Assembly (NCBI RefSeq): GCF_905115235.1
Contig: NC_051852.1
Location: 35,041,199 to 35,105,198, forward strand
Source of the DNA: Hermetia illucens
Taxonomy: Eukaryota > Arthropoda > Insecta > Diptera > Stratiomyidae
DNA length: 64,000 bases
Direction of reading: 5' to 3'
Shown: positions 33,261 through 45,599 of the stretch, piece by piece
How positions within the stretch are numbered: position 1 is the first letter of the stretch
Layout of the letters: the number at the start of each line of letters is the position of its first letter
Position numbers and translations under genes: made by a program
The notes under the pieces: model-generated
Seen by the model: the letters and a program-made list of their open reading frames with translations, nothing else
Told to the model about the DNA's origin: nothing
Database searches by the model: none

Positions 33261-33442
33261 ACATATACGGTTCTATTTAGGTCGCTGCCGACAAGTGAAA
33301 GCCAATCCTATTCATTTCGTGAGAATATTCGGTGAGACACGGTTTCAGTTACGTACCTAATAGTCATCGAATTGAAACCGAAATACCGTTTCCCATTTGT
33401 CAGCAGCGACCGAAACTGAGCCGGATGGAACCGTATACATGT
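33261..33442. repeat. Foldback (inverted-repeat) element of about 182 bp
   Basis: Left arm ACATATACGGTTCTATTTAG then GTCGCTGCCGACAAGTG; right arm CATTTGTCAGCAGCGAC then CGGATGGAACCGTATACATG. The arms pair with several mismatches over about 45 bases, leaving a middle of about 90 bases. It holds no coding sequence. It could be a small MITE, but no target duplication was found. Confidence 0.55.
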
Positions 33443-33454
33443 GAAACGATCCTT

Positions 33455-33585
33455 AGACATGTGAGTGGCGCCTATAGCGGGGGCAATGTGAGGAGAGGTG
33501 GTTTTAGTGTATTAACGTCCGACAATCTATAAAACCCGGACGGGCAGCAGTGATATTTTTGTTTTACACCAAAATAACATTTGGT
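33455..33585 (+). repeat. R1-like LINE 3' end remnant
   Basis: GGTGGTTTTAGTGTATTAACGTCCGACAATCTATAA... GACGGGCAGCAGTG...TTTTTGTTTTACACC resembles the 3' end at 17230-17396 (GTGGTTTTAGTGAGTAAAAA, TTTTGTTTTACACAACG). Only the untranslated end is present. Confidence 0.5.
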
Positions 33586-34380
33586 TTACGCAAGCACACT
33601 TTACTTGGATGAGAAGCCATTCTCCAATTTATGGCTAATTGGAGCATTGTTGATTTTGCTAAATATGTTGTCAAGGCGCTCATCGGTGATTAATTTGGAT
33701 ACTTGCATTTGCATTACGTTCAATGCCTACAATACCTTCGCTATCAGCTGACTTTTTCGTCAATTATTCAAAGCTTGAACTACCAAGAACGAGCGCAGAG
33801 ACAGCGATTGCCTACAACTGCGTCCACTGACGCAATTCCCGTCACGTTCGCTGACATAATGCGCAATGCATAAACTGCCGGAGTGCTAAATTTAATCTGC
33901 TTCGATTAAGTGCTGCATGTTTCATTCCAAATACATAATTTTATGACAAATTTCAAAAGTTCTTGGCTCGGCTCCACGCACTTTCCCTCTTCGCCAAGCA
34001 GGTCCCAAGTCCACTCGCAACAAACCTGGCATTTTCACAAAATTCGCGAAATATTTAATATCAGGCGGCCTAGCGCAGTCTTAGCGAATAAAGACAGACA
34101 AACGCCGCGACATTTCACCTTTCTTCCTCTAATTGCTTACCTACGACGTCTTCAGCTTTTCGGATAAAAAATTTCTACACAATTTGCATGCACACGTCGT
34201 GGAGGCGACTTGCCCCTGAATTGATTCGAGACCTCAATTCAAGCGCGAATTTGTTTTCCATAAATTCAGGTAAACAGACGTGACGATAAGAAAAACTGCT
34301 CCTGTGTCGTGACTGTACGTAAAATGGAAAATCCCGGGAAGAAAACACTCAGCCCGAGATAGTAAGAAATCAGTTTGACA
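33586..34380. other. Unassigned single-copy-looking DNA
   Basis: No repeat match within the window and no recognisable coding region. A plus frame of 85 codons at 33910-34167 has no domain. If the candidate exon at 34386-34420 is real, this would be its first intron. Confidence 0.4.
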
Positions 34381-34385
34381 CTTAC

Positions 34386-34420
34386 ATGACATTTCTTCGT
34401 CGCGTTTCAGCACTGGCCAT
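34386..34420 (-). CDS. Candidate first coding exon of an unidentified minus-strand gene
   Basis: On the minus strand an ATG in strong context (CACCCATGGCC) at 34420 opens MASAETRRRNV. It runs into a consensus splice donor AT|GTAAGTGT at 34386/34385, ending in phase 2. A TATAAAA box lies about 160 bases upstream (34581-34587). A short upstream ATG (MTTN then stop) lies in the putative leader. I could not find the next exon in lower coordinates and do not recognise the peptide. All parts could occur by chance. Confidence 0.25.
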
Positions 34421-34580
34421 GGGTGAGTTTCGTGGCGTTGCAGACGTATAGAAGGCGAGACTTTGATATGGCCGCAACTCCGATGATTCTTGTCCAGGCT
34501 AATTGCTCTTCGCGGGAAAAGCTTGAAAATTCCGCTGTTCAGTTTGTCGTCATTTAAATTGTTGATTGCTTGCAATACAC

Positions 34581-34587
34581 TTTTATA
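34581..34587 (-). promoter_or_regulatory. Candidate TATA box
   Basis: The minus strand reads GAGTATAAAAGTG. Twenty-odd bases downstream is AATCAACAA, a weak initiator-like site. It is reported because it pairs with the candidate exon at 34386-34420. Alone it would be unremarkable. Confidence 0.3.
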
Positions 34588-34589
34588 CT

Positions 34590-35059
34590 CTCGTCCTCAC
34601 AATATAATTTTAAGCTTAAATAGGATCTATCAAATAAACTGCACATAGAGAAAACTGTAGCTTGGCCTAGTGTTAAAGGTAATTCGGAAAATTTCGATTA
34701 AGTCACTAAAATTTCGGAAAACACACGGAAAAGTTTTATTTACAGAGGAACAGAATAAAGGATCTTTGTCTCAATTGTCGAGCCTTGTGGTGTAGTAGTT
34801 TTTTATTATGTTGAAATTTAAAGACCGCAACTGATCACAACGCAATTTGAGAAAAGCCTCAATTTGACTGGCTCAAGACCGGGAAGTGTCAATGGATATT
34901 TTGAAAATGGTTGCTAAGATCCGCAGGAATGAAGTCTCTGTGGAGTGATCCTACCAGAAAAAATATCAACATTTTAAAAAGAAAAAAATAAACAATAAAG
35001 GATAACTCCAGAAGGAGGGATGGATAGGTTGTACGCCACCACAGCGTCTTAGGGGGTAG
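34590..35059. other. AT-rich spacer, no gene seen
   Basis: No coding region or repeat was recognised between the candidate promoter and the R2-group-like LINE. Confidence 0.45.
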
Positions 35060-37420
35060 GTGAGGAAAGTGCAGCAACTTTGCAGTCTTGTAGATTACTC
35101 GCTTAGGAAGCTATCCCCAAACCTGGCAGTTGGGTATAAAATGCGAAGGAGAGGAGAATGAGAAGGAGAAGAAATTTGAGGTCCGGTACGGATAACCAGC
35201 GGGAGTCGCCTGACTTAATGACTGAGTTGGGCTCCCATAATGGACAGCACGCTGGCGAAACCGCTAATCGTGGTGCGGTTCAACGTCCAGGCGGCACAAC
35301 GACCAGGAGCATTACTCCGCTTGCTGCAGCTGTTTCGCCACAATCAGCGGCGATCACTTCAGCAGGTTCGCATACGCAGCGGATGAAGTGGGCTGAGAAA
35401 ATGAATCTCTTCATCGTCCGCTCGTACTATGAAATAACGACGTGGGCGGGTACATCATCTTACCGCTCCTTGTTGCACCAGCGATTCGTGTCGAGCGTCT
35501 CCCGCAATTCGCAGCAGTACCGCTTTATAACTTGCTGCGACGCAATCCCGGCCGCCATCAGGGAGCTTGTTCCACTTGAGGTCATCGCGGAAACTGGTGA
35601 CCGAGTCGATGGGGGCAGAAGCGGCGGCATCAACAACACCACGCCGCACTACAGGCAACAGTTTCAGTACTCGCCGAAGCACTCTTTTCTACTTTCCAGC
35701 TGAGGTTTGCACTGAGGTTCGGGAAGAATTCCAAAAAGCGTGTGTAGAATTCTCTGAAATTGATCCTTTGCATAGAACAGGTGCTCCCAGGCTCTATGCA
35801 TTTCCAGCAACTCCGAGAATTCTATCTCAAATCAATGATGAGACTGCATTTCCACTATGTGCTCAAATGTCGCTGCTGCAATTACAATCCCTTGTTTATT
35901 GTGGTGCAGTTCCAGCTGTCACGGCTGTCAGAAGATTCACTTTCGCATTATTGATTTGAGTGACCAAACCGATCCACCATGGAAAATTCGTCTGGAATGT
36001 CGGCGGGACTCACTAAAACAGGGCAAATGCTAGGCTGATTCAAATCAGCTCTGGCAATGCCAGCAGACGGGTGAAGAATAAAGTACAGAGGGTTTACAGG
36101 AAATATGCCATCCCCAGTGAAATACCCGTAGTTGAAATTTTGGACACACTAAAGCAGAAACTGTCATATGCAGTCGGTTACGACGGTATGGCGAAAATCA
36201 CTCCAGACATGTTCAGAATGAAACTTACGCAAGAAACCAGCGGAGTATTTTCAAATCACTCAACGAATCTCAACAGAGCATTTTGAGGAAGTTTGACGAG
36301 CCATAAACAGCTCGAAGGACTGGAGGGGCCAGGTCTCCAATATACATGGTCGGTTGGCATACAGCATAAATCAGATCATGAGTCGAGCGGAAGAATTTCT
36401 ACCCTTCCTCACCGCGGGGGTTACTTACCTTATCATTAAAAAGGACACGGTGCAGGACCCCGCAGACAGAAGACCGATTACTTGCTTAGCAACCCTCATC
36501 AAATTCATAACGTCCATCATTAGTAGACGGGCCAATGCCCACCTTGAGTCCAAAAACATTCTGTCCGAGGAGCAGAAGGGCTGCCGATTTGGGTCAAGGG
36601 GATACAAAGAGCAACTCATTATCGACTCGGTAATTGTAGGACAAGAACCCAGAAGCCAAAGAAACCTCTTTAGTTGTGATATCGATTAGCTCAAGGCCTG
36701 TCCTAAATCTGCATCGCATTGATCCGAAACTACTCAAGTTTTTGGCGACAGTCATGGAAGCGTGGCAAACCACCTTATCAGCGTCTTCATCTGAGGGTGT
36801 CAACACCTCAGAGCCTATCCATATACGGAGAGGAATCTTTCAGGACGACTCATTGAGTCCCCTTTGGTTGTACACGGCCCTGAACCCCTTTTCATGGCTA
36901 CTGAATGATACTAAGGGACATGGTTTTGCAATAAAGTATGGCCTACGTGCTAAGTGTGAACTGATGATGATATCAAGCTATATGCTGGTACTAACGACCA
37001 CCTTAGAAGTCTGTTGCGAATAGTAGAAATGTTCAGCTGTGATATTCGGATGGAGTTTCGAATAGACAAGTGTCGAATCTAAGACATTCACAAAGGTCAT
37101 CACGAGCCACATGCCGGACATAGCATTGGTGACCTCCACAACAAAGCTATGACCGAGATAGACTTCTACAAGTACCTGCAAGGAACCAATGCTCGATCTG
37201 ATTTGGATACTTCTGCTACGTGTGAAGCTGCTGATGAAATCGCATCTCTCGGGAAGAATAAGATAAGCGCATTGAATGTATTCCCTATCACTTCACTGGC
37301 TTATGCATTCGTAATATTGCCGTGGACGAAGATCGATCTGGAAAACGTTCAGCGGCAGATACAGATAACTATGTCCGCTGAGCACAAGAAGTTAATGATC
37401 TTTAGCTGTCAGTCAGAATG
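35060..37420 (+). mobile_element. R2-group-like LINE, longest copy
   Basis: The leader matches 17545 onward (AAAGTGCAGCAACTTTGCAG, TATAAAATGCGAAG). The N-terminal frame 35158-35703 contains RNLRSGTDNQRESPD, MKWAEKMNLFIVRSYYEIT and [13 protein letters not shown]. The pre-RT segment has KVQRVYRKYAIPSEIPVVEI near 36077 and VGYDGMAKITPDMFRM near 36173. RT pieces include DPADRRPITCLATLIKFITS near 36460 and SEEQKGCRFGSRGYKEQL near 36570. The active-site area is degraded (DDIKLYAGTNDHLRSLL near 36965-37010), then MEFRIDKC near 37050, SDFYKYL-like FYKYLQGT near 37160 and WTKIDLENVQRQIQITM near 37325. Several stops break it and the 3' end is missing. Confidence 0.65.
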
Positions 37421-37421
37421 A

Positions 37422-39690
37422 CTATGTTTTGCTTGGGGCTCCCTCCCCCAGCCATCGGCAGGCTTCTAGTACCGCCAGTACTTCCACTTGGAACACACTG
37501 ATGAATCCTTGGAGACCATACGACTCGGATGCAGAATGTATATCCGAGAAAACTCGCGCACAAACTCCACGGACCATCTTTGATTCGTCGGCGAAGAATA
37601 TTATACATCGTCTTGGAACACGCCACCGGCCTTCCACTCTACCCTGGTTGGAAAGTTCACAGCAAAATTTCTCGTGAAGTTCAGCTTGCGTGTGTGTGGT
37701 CCGTGGGGAATGCCCAGAGTTTCTGAGGGAGCTTCGCTGTTGAACATCTGGACTCAAATAGTGTTACAGCATCGCACGCTATAGCGTATTTAGGCCGTAC
37801 GTTAGGTTGTGACGTGCCACAGTGTGTACATCCAGAGAATCAGCGTCGACCAGAGACCCCCTTTCCTTAAAAGGGTCCTCTTACAGGCATAGAAGGCTAT
37901 ACAGGCCTTCTTGAACCTCAATTCTATGTTCAACCTCCAATTTAGTTTGGGATCTAGGATTACACCCAGATACCATACATTGGACGCTCCCTCCATGATG
38001 TCACTCACAAGGAGGGAAATCTCCCTAACACCAATATAACTAAGTCGTCGATATACGCGACCACCTCCATCCGGCTTTGGCCAATATGCGTAGAAATTCG
38101 GACCAAGACTATCAACCAAAGCACCGGAGAGGTGGCGCCATCCTGAGGCGTATCTTTATTCACAGCTCTTATCAAGGCTACTTCCCAGATCAAAGTGGAT
38201 TATCCTAGTCTTAGCGCGGATAGCACACATTGGATAAGATACCCCTCATATACTTTTGAGGGTGTGACGGCACGGCGGAGACAAGTAGCGCCGACTCCAT
38301 TGCTGGCAGTGGGAATACCTCCCCCGACGCGCTGAACTGCCGCCAACACATTTGGCGACCAGGCACGGGGCCGGTGCGCTGTACTTCCTTCTTCTACTGG
38401 TTCTCCTATTAAGACCCAAAAAACGTGATTTAATTAAATTCCAACCTTTCAAACAGGTTGGCACGATCAGAAGCGAGGAAAAAAGAGTGGAGACAATCGA
38501 AAGGAAAAGCGCAAAAAACGGGAGAATTTCCTAAATTGTCGACAATAAAGAGAATATGCTAAAAGGGCTTCTTTGACGGAATTGGTACTAACGTAAACTA
38601 TATACAGGAAGGCAGCTATGGTATAATGTTCGTACTGTAGTGACCACTCAATCATGCTAATTATCTCGTGAAAAGCGGTCTCTGGGGATTGCCCTTTGAG
38701 GTAAGCGAGCTGGGACCTAGTGAAAGGCATTTTCCCCATAATCATCCTTAAATGAATATCCAGGACGCGCTATGGGGTCTTCAACACGAAAGAGATGAAG
38801 CTCTTTGCGAAGTCATGGCTGGGCCTGCCCACTATGATGATGTGAAAACCAAGAAAGTCTCCAAGAATGTGGTAATGTGGTACGTACCCGAAATAGATAC
38901 AGTTCCGGTAAATCTCGACAAGCTTTCGTACATCCTTTTCTTGCTACTTCTGTATTATAACTGACATTATACCATCTAGGCCTGGGAATTTATATGCAGA
39001 GAAATGGTTTACATTTACAGCCCAGCCAATTTTATCCTTGGTAATTACCAATTTGATAATCTCACACGACTGAGGCTGCAATGCTGTCAATGTTCTAACA
39101 ACAGTCCAACCAGGACCGTCTCTCGGCAGTCTTGATGGCCGCCTTGTACTTCTACATATCAGTTTCCTGACGCTAGCAATATCTTCTTGTTGTATTTAGC
39201 AGGGCACGAGAATGCAATTTCGAATGCCTTCCCTGTCATGCCAATCTTACTAATTTCCGCACCGCATCCAATTGTGATCTGAGAAGGACACTCTACAGTT
39301 CTCCACCCTTAGAATCCCATTATTGGTTAGTAGGGTGGTATTAAGGACCCCTTTTCAACCATCATAGTTCTCCGAGCGGGAAAAATGGACGATTAGTGTA
39401 CTGCCCTTGTTACACACCGATAGGTTCGTGTTAATAAAAAAATCAAAGCATAACTCACCTCTTTCGTTGAACTCCGCAGTGTACGCCTTGTATTGACGTC
39501 GCAGACTATCAACAGGCTGGCCTTCTTTGCTGCAACGGTGGACATCATATGTTGTGATTCTTCTAGTGGAGCTGATCGGTCGTGAGTCATATAAGCCGAG
39601 GAAATATACACGTTTTTCGCTCCGGCCTCCGGACACAGAAAAGCGAGCAGGCTCTTCCTGGCGAGGATTCATACTCTAGGTCTGTCCCTA
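37422..39690 (-). mobile_element. RNase H-bearing LINE, minus strand, broken
   Basis: Read from high to low: an endonuclease remnant near 39600-39400 (AEFNERGELCFDFFINTNLS, VCNKGSTLIV); a linker and early RT stretch that is poorly preserved (38750-39350); AYLKGQSPETAFHEIISMIE near 38690; QDGATSPVLW near 38135; the active-site region VAYIDDLVILVLGRFPSL near 38060; the thumb VWYLGVILDPKLNWRLNIE near 37970; and the RNase H part ESYGLQGFISVFQVEVLAVL near 37500. The catalytic A of ADD is an I. Many stops and frameshifts are present. This is a different subfamily from 22709-24045. Confidence 0.72.
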
Positions 39691-40289
39691 TCAGAGTTTC
39701 CTGTACTGTGGAATAAATTATAATATTTGCTTTGGAGCCCTTTGATTGTTCGGCTTCTCCCGGTCCAGGGCTCCTGTATTCGTGCGACATTGTTCTTCTT
39801 TTAATAGGAAGACACACAGATTAGCTGATTTATCTGTTTGTGTAGGAGTTCGTCAGTCCCCGTCGGGGCAGAAAAGGTTTGTTGTTCGCCTGGGGTTCCT
39901 CCTCATCCATAACCACACAGTCGTTCATGGGAACCCCAGTATTTTGAAGACGCATGGATTAGACGAGCTTGTTCTTATCCATGCTGATCTTCAGCAACCA
40001 GATGTAAGTGACCGGTCTCCTGATGATTTCGTCATATTGGATGATTGTGATCTCTACGCCCTCCCCGGCACCGCTGATCTTAGGGAGGCACGAACTGAGA
40101 AAGTTTCTCGAGAATTGATACTCGCACGCTATAACGTGGAACCCATGGATCACCTGGAAGGCATCGAAGAAGAGGATGAATCTGCCTGTTCGCCTTCGCC
40201 GTCCAGGGAATGTTCGATAACCATCTCCGACCGCCTGGCCTCAATACTGGTCCACACCTCCGGCGCTAGTTTGTTGGCGCTTGTTATAT
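39691..40289. other. Unassigned, probably 5' part of a LINE on the minus strand
   Basis: It lies between an endonuclease remnant (minus) and an RNase H remnant (minus). No clear domain is seen on either strand. A long plus-strand open frame crosses it (39746-40723), but I reject that as a gene. Confidence 0.35.
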
Positions 40290-40750
40290 TCTGTTATTCA
40301 GCGAGGTCCTATTCATCCCGCTCGTTCACAGTACTGGCAAACAGAATTAGAATTCTTCGCGGTGTTACGACTGGCACCGACTGTATTGCCCTCGGCAAGC
40401 AGGACACAGGCTATATCCTCCGAGACCAGGAACCCAATGACTTGGAACATGTCGCTCAGACTGTTTACTACGTCCGTGCATTTCCCGACAACTTCGAAGA
40501 TCATGGAGTCCAAAGCTCTAATAACAGTTTGACTGTCCATCATAATCACTATGCTATGTTTTGTGTTTTGATTATGCTCCAGCCATTTATAGGTCTCCAC
40601 TATCGAATGTATCTCCGCTTGGAGTACACTGAAGAATTCCAGAAGACCATACGATTCGGCTACACTTTGTGTCCAAGATTTCACCCGTACTGCCTCAGCA
40701 GACCATCTTTAATCGGTTGGTAAAGAATACTTTCCGAATGACATAGTGGT
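40290..40750 (-). mobile_element. RNase H domain remnant of a LINE
   Basis: The minus strand reads ESYGLLEFFSVLQAEIHSIV near 40645 and SIVIMMDSQTVIRALDSMIF near 40540, the core of a LINE-type RNase H (the D in MDSQ is a catalytic position). It closely resembles the 37500 block (ESYGLQGFISVFQVEV), so two copies of the same subfamily stand near each other. The frame stays open for 123 codons. Confidence 0.7.
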
Positions 40751-41094
40751 CAAACCTCACTAGTGACAGAGGAATTTGTATCGTCTTCCACTCTACCCTA
40801 TTTGGAAACTCTAAAGCAAAATTCCTATTGAAGCTTGGCTTGCGTGTTGGAAGTTGCTTGCGTTATGAAATTCGCAGCGTTCTATAAGCAAGACGTGCGT
40901 TTTGATCTTCGCAGGTATAAATGGAGTATATACGAGAGGACGAAATTTAATTATATCGTCTAGAGCACAGATTCGGCACTTTTGTCACTGATAGTCGCAA
41001 TCGCAAGGAACCCCTCCCTCACAGTCAAACCTATACACCTTAAAAAGTGCGGCATCATCACCGCTTTGGAAAAAACGGACACGCCAGAGGCACC

Positions 41095-42010
41095 TGCTGC
41101 AAGGTCAAAATTGGAAAAACTAAGGATCGCAGGAATTTGGGCAGATCCAATGTGAGCGTCACCATCCTAAAGACAGAAGTGAGTTGCCCCAGTCGGAATT
41201 CTTACGTGATCGAAGGATAGGAATCGTCACCGCAAGAAAACGTGCTCAAGATCTCGCGGTTATCGGAAAGGTGGTCGACTGTGTTATTATCATTATCGTT
41301 TCGGTGATAAACCCTGCAAGTGTGAATCGCCGTGCCAGTGTCGACCTTTCCACAAAGCCCGCTTGATAGTAACCTACAAGAAGACGTAATTCAGGTTTCT
41401 GGTGGACACAAAAGCCGACATATCGTTACTCCCACGGATAAGAACGAGGAGGGATACGCCGAAACCCGGCCTAAAACTTTACGTTGGCAATCTACACCCA
41501 TTAGCACATATGGAGAAAGGCCCCTCACACTTATCTTGGGGCTGACGCGGGAATTTAGATGGGAATTTATAATCGCAAATGTCGAACTGTCTGACATTAT
41601 GGCTTGCCAACAGACGTACGAGGACGGCAGTCTAATTGACGTCCCCGATCTTATACCACGAATAATGGAAATTGACAGACAGGACTCATCAACCTCCACC
41701 GTCGCATTGACAGAGAAGTATCATCATTTATTGCGAAGATTTATTTTATTGTTCAAGCCAGCACGACCAAGATAATTGAAAGAGAAATGTTCCTCTACAT
41801 GACCACGATAGGCCCGTCGGTAGCGCAACGAGTGCACAGATTAAACCCGGAAAAACTCTAGGTAACTAAGGCAGAGTTTGACTTTAGGAATCCGCGAATT
41901 TGTCATCCGACTAACAGTCAGTGGGCTAGTATTCTCCACCTCGTGGAGCGCGAAAATGGAAAAACCATGGAACTGGGCATCCGAGTGAAGACTACCGCCG
42001 CTTAAATAAT
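41095..42010 (+). mobile_element. Gypsy-type LTR element fossil 1 (CsRn1-like), broken
   Basis: Parts recognised in order: the end of gag with a cysteine-rich motif, the aspartic protease (about 41350-41660), and the start of the reverse transcriptase (about 41780-42010). Family placement is from motif resemblance to CsRn1-clade Gypsy elements. No LTR was located on either side. The copy is truncated and broken in several places, so it is an old insertion. Confidence 0.65.
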
Positions 42011-44564
42011 GTCACTTTACCAAACATGTATCAAATTGCTTACTTGCAAAAGAGCTATTATCACCCCTTCACGCTATTCGAATTTCGGCACATATTTTTC
42101 AACGGTACTAGACACCGCCCTCAGAGGACTCCAATTTCTTTTCGATGCTCACAGTAGTTCACTTACAGACTACCCTACATCGGCGGTTAGCCGGAGCGAA
42201 TTTCTTGGACTCCAGAACTGGAAGAAGCCCTCGTGAAGGAGGTGAAACGCTAGGGTTTCCGTAATACTCTCAAGGAGGACCTTGGAACATCGTCCGCAGA
42301 GTTGGTGCACGGTACTTCGCTTCGGTGGGCAACCAGATGCGAGCAACCGGTCTACTGGGAACCTCGTCGGATGGAGCAATCTTGAGCTTCCACATTAATC
42401 CTCGCATGCTATTATGTGGTATCCACCGGCAACCTAGGAGAGATCCTGTTGCCCATTTTCGTTTATCTTTGGCAGTCTAGGTTGAAAATTCGCTGGTAGT
42501 AACCGTTAATTCGTCTCCTGTCTCGCTACCGAAAGTCACCGACTGAAATGCCCTCGATGACAACTGCCTTCTAGTTAGATGCCAGCAGTGCTTCCTCCGA
42601 TCATCAATACCTCTTTCTCTTCTAACGTGAACCGTTGGAATTGGAATTGATGTCTTGGCCCCACAAGTAGTCTAGGAAAAATTTCCACCTGGCTAACTCG
42701 GCTACAGAGTAAAAGTCTTAAATGAAACCGAAGGTATCCAAGGCATTCGCTTTCTTTGATATTAATCGTAATCGCCGTTATACCCTGGGCAGGTATTTTT
42801 GATTGTGGGCCAATTTGACGCTGATATGAATTGAGTGAGACTGAAGAAGAGTGGCTGTTATTGAAGTTGGATTTTCTCGTCTGGGGATGTGGCAAGTAAA
42901 TATCTAATCAGTTGCAGATTGGGTTTGAGTACCTCAATCCACTGTAAGACATTCGTATAGCGCAACTTACCAATAGCACGCCTTTTTTTAAGGTCCATTA
43001 CGTTGAGCTAGATGTTGCCGCGTTTTATCCATTAAGTGGCTATTGTGTCCCACCAAATACTGCATAGTGGGGGGTAGGTCATTGTATTCTATTATAGACA
43101 GCTTTTTAGTCTTCTGCGGGTGGGTTTGGAATGACACCGGAAGGAAGTTAGTTACTCCATAAGAATCGGGATGCTGACAGACTTGAACTTTTCTTCATTG
43201 TGTATCGCTTAAGTTGGGAAACCAGAGGGGAACTGCATAATTTGCTTTACCAGCCTTTAAAATCTTTTTCCTCACCTTGGTCTTATCATAGAAACATTTG
43301 CACTTCATTTTTTCATGTTATCATGATGATAGGAGGAAGGATCTTAGGGTGGTTAGTGGAGGTAAGTTGATTGTCTGATACATCCAGCTACTTCCTTACT
43401 TTATTGTCGCTGTGAACTTAGTTTCAACTGATTATAAACACCGTGAAGGACTGTCGGCCAGCCAGATGATTAGTGGTACATTTTATAGTTTGTCACGACC
43501 GTGTCGTTTAAAGAAACTGTGTATGACTGGCCGTATGAACAGCCTTTATTATAAGTAGGTAAGATTGGAAAGGTGCTTAGACCATGTTGGTAACAAGCGA
43601 CAATGAACATGATTGGGCTATAATCAGAAATACCCTTTCTTCCCTCCAGATTTCGGAAAAAATCAGAAACCATATCAAGAGTTTTAAAATGGCCATTAGG
43701 TAGTCAATATGTAGCAGTTGCCTACCTATCGATAAAGACCCCTGTGAATCGTTTTATTACTTTAAAGTGACCAAAAGGAGGTATAATCTTAACTACGAAA
43801 TTAACAATAATCAATTATTTTAATGGCACCTGCAATTTTTGTGTACATCGATACATACATATTGTTTGCATGACTAATAGATATTCCCACATGTAATAGA
43901 AACCGGTTGGAATTTTAAGATTTAGCAAGATATTTATATATTCGTCTATTTCAATTAAGATAATTGACGCCACGCTGAATAAATGATTGATTTTAGTTCA
44001 AACGTTTTACAGCATCGAGAGATAAATAAGGTCATAAATTGTTATTATAACTTGTTTTAACCAATCACATGATTTAATTTAAAATGTAATTAATCTATGC
44101 TAGCGATATTCTGGTGATGTGTTTCCTGCAACAAGATGGAAAACCCGCGTCATCTTTGTTTACGGTCATGCCATGCTTATAGGAAATGTGCAATTAACAG
44201 GAATAATTTAAAAAGATAAATGTGAGTAATTAAGTAAATAATTTCGGAAGCTTAAATAGAATCAAATCAAATATAATGCATTTATAATAATTTAATTAAA
44301 AACTTAGAACCATTTAAATGAAAAACTCTTTTTTAAATTTTCTAGTATGACTACTAAGGGCCTCAAATTGGCTACTCAAATTTAATGAAAGCGTTTTGGG
44401 TGCATATAAATTATAATTCTGAAGGTCTTAGCTTACGAATAACAAAAACGTAACATTATCGAAGCTCAGAGTTGGCAAATTTTGACAATCAGGCAAAAAT
44501 GAACTTTGAGGCGAAACGGATGCCGCAATAACCGCAGCTGACAGAAGAAGCATCGGTAAATTAT
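42011..44564. other. Unassigned stretch, AT-rich in its second half
   Basis: From 42010 to 43700 no family was recognised. The plus frame at 42009-42236 and the minus frame at 42575-42895 have no clear domain. From 43700 to 44500 the DNA is very AT-rich with no features. Confidence 0.4.
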
Positions 44565-45575
44565 TTTCACAATCACCTGAAGAACGTTATCATTGGTACA
44601 GCCACAAACTTACTTGGCCCCTGTCACAAAAAAAAATCGAATCTGCTGGTTCGACGATGAATGTAAGCTTGCAATGGAACGACGAATGATGCTAACCGGG
44701 CAATGCAACAATTTCAAAGAACGCAGGCACGCACAAAGCAAGTAGTGACTTTACAGACGGAAAAGGAAGCGTCGGAAAACCGACAGTCCTGTGAACTCGG
44801 CCAGTACAGGAAGTAACCGCACCAGACGCGGAGGTTTTACCAACAAGTCAGCCAGTACACGTCGGTACTCATCTGTCGAGACAAAAGGGGAAATCTAATA
44901 TCCGACCGTATCGGCTTATACCTTAATTAGCTGCTTAATAACCAAAATATCAGCGAGATAGAGTTCACGTATCGCAAACGTAAGACAAATCTGGCCACAG
45001 CCAAGCATTAAAAAACAGTTCGTGCAATTCATCGGCTTAAGAATCATAAGTTGCCAGGAGGCAATGGCATTACAGCCGAACTAGTTAAATATAGAGGCGA
45101 CTATCTACACGAAGCAGTTCATCTACCTATGATCAAGATGTGGGCCGATGACTGGTAACGAGACATTATCTGTCTATACATGTGAGATGTTGCGCAGTGG
45201 AGCAGCAATTATAGAGGTATTACGGTGCTGAGTACCATCTATAATCTATATTCTCCACCGGATAGCGCTATAGCGCCAAGAAAACACTGTACATGGCCAT
45301 CAGAGAATTCGTTAGGTTGATTCTGACCAATGTTCACATTCACACTAGACAAAAGCAGCAGCATCACTCTCAAGACCATTCAACATCAACAATGGTCTAA
45401 CACAAAGGGAAGCCCTATCATACATCCCTTTCCACCTAACCCTGAAAAAAGGTTATCCGTGATGATAATGCAAATACAAGGCACCACCATGTTCAAGTCC
45501 GTCCAATTACTGGCCTATGTTGAAGATATCGACATTATGGGAAGAACAACCCGAGGTGTACAAACTCCCTGGTGT
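44565..45575 (+). mobile_element. GATGAT-tail family LINE, heavily decayed copy
   Basis: Linker (RRFYQQVS near 44830, DKRGNLISDR near 44880). RT entry [20 protein letters not shown] near 45045, SSNYRGITVLSTIYNLYS near 45200, and an active-site region reading YVEDIDIMGRTTRGVQT near 45518. Many stops. It joins directly to the Gypsy-type fossil that follows. Confidence 0.78.
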
Positions 45576-45599
45576 GTGTTGGTAGCATAGGAGGTTTGC

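Noticed and set aside
34234-34575. A 113-codon minus-strand frame
   Set aside because: It has no domain and crosses a consensus splice donor. Only the smaller candidate exon at 34386-34420, in another frame, seemed worth listing.
39746-40723. A 325-codon plus-strand open frame, the longest in the window
   Set aside because: Its last 130 or so codons run opposite to an RNase H domain on the minus strand (40290-40750), and the rest shows no domain, splice or promoter context. I regard it as an antisense shadow of LINE DNA.
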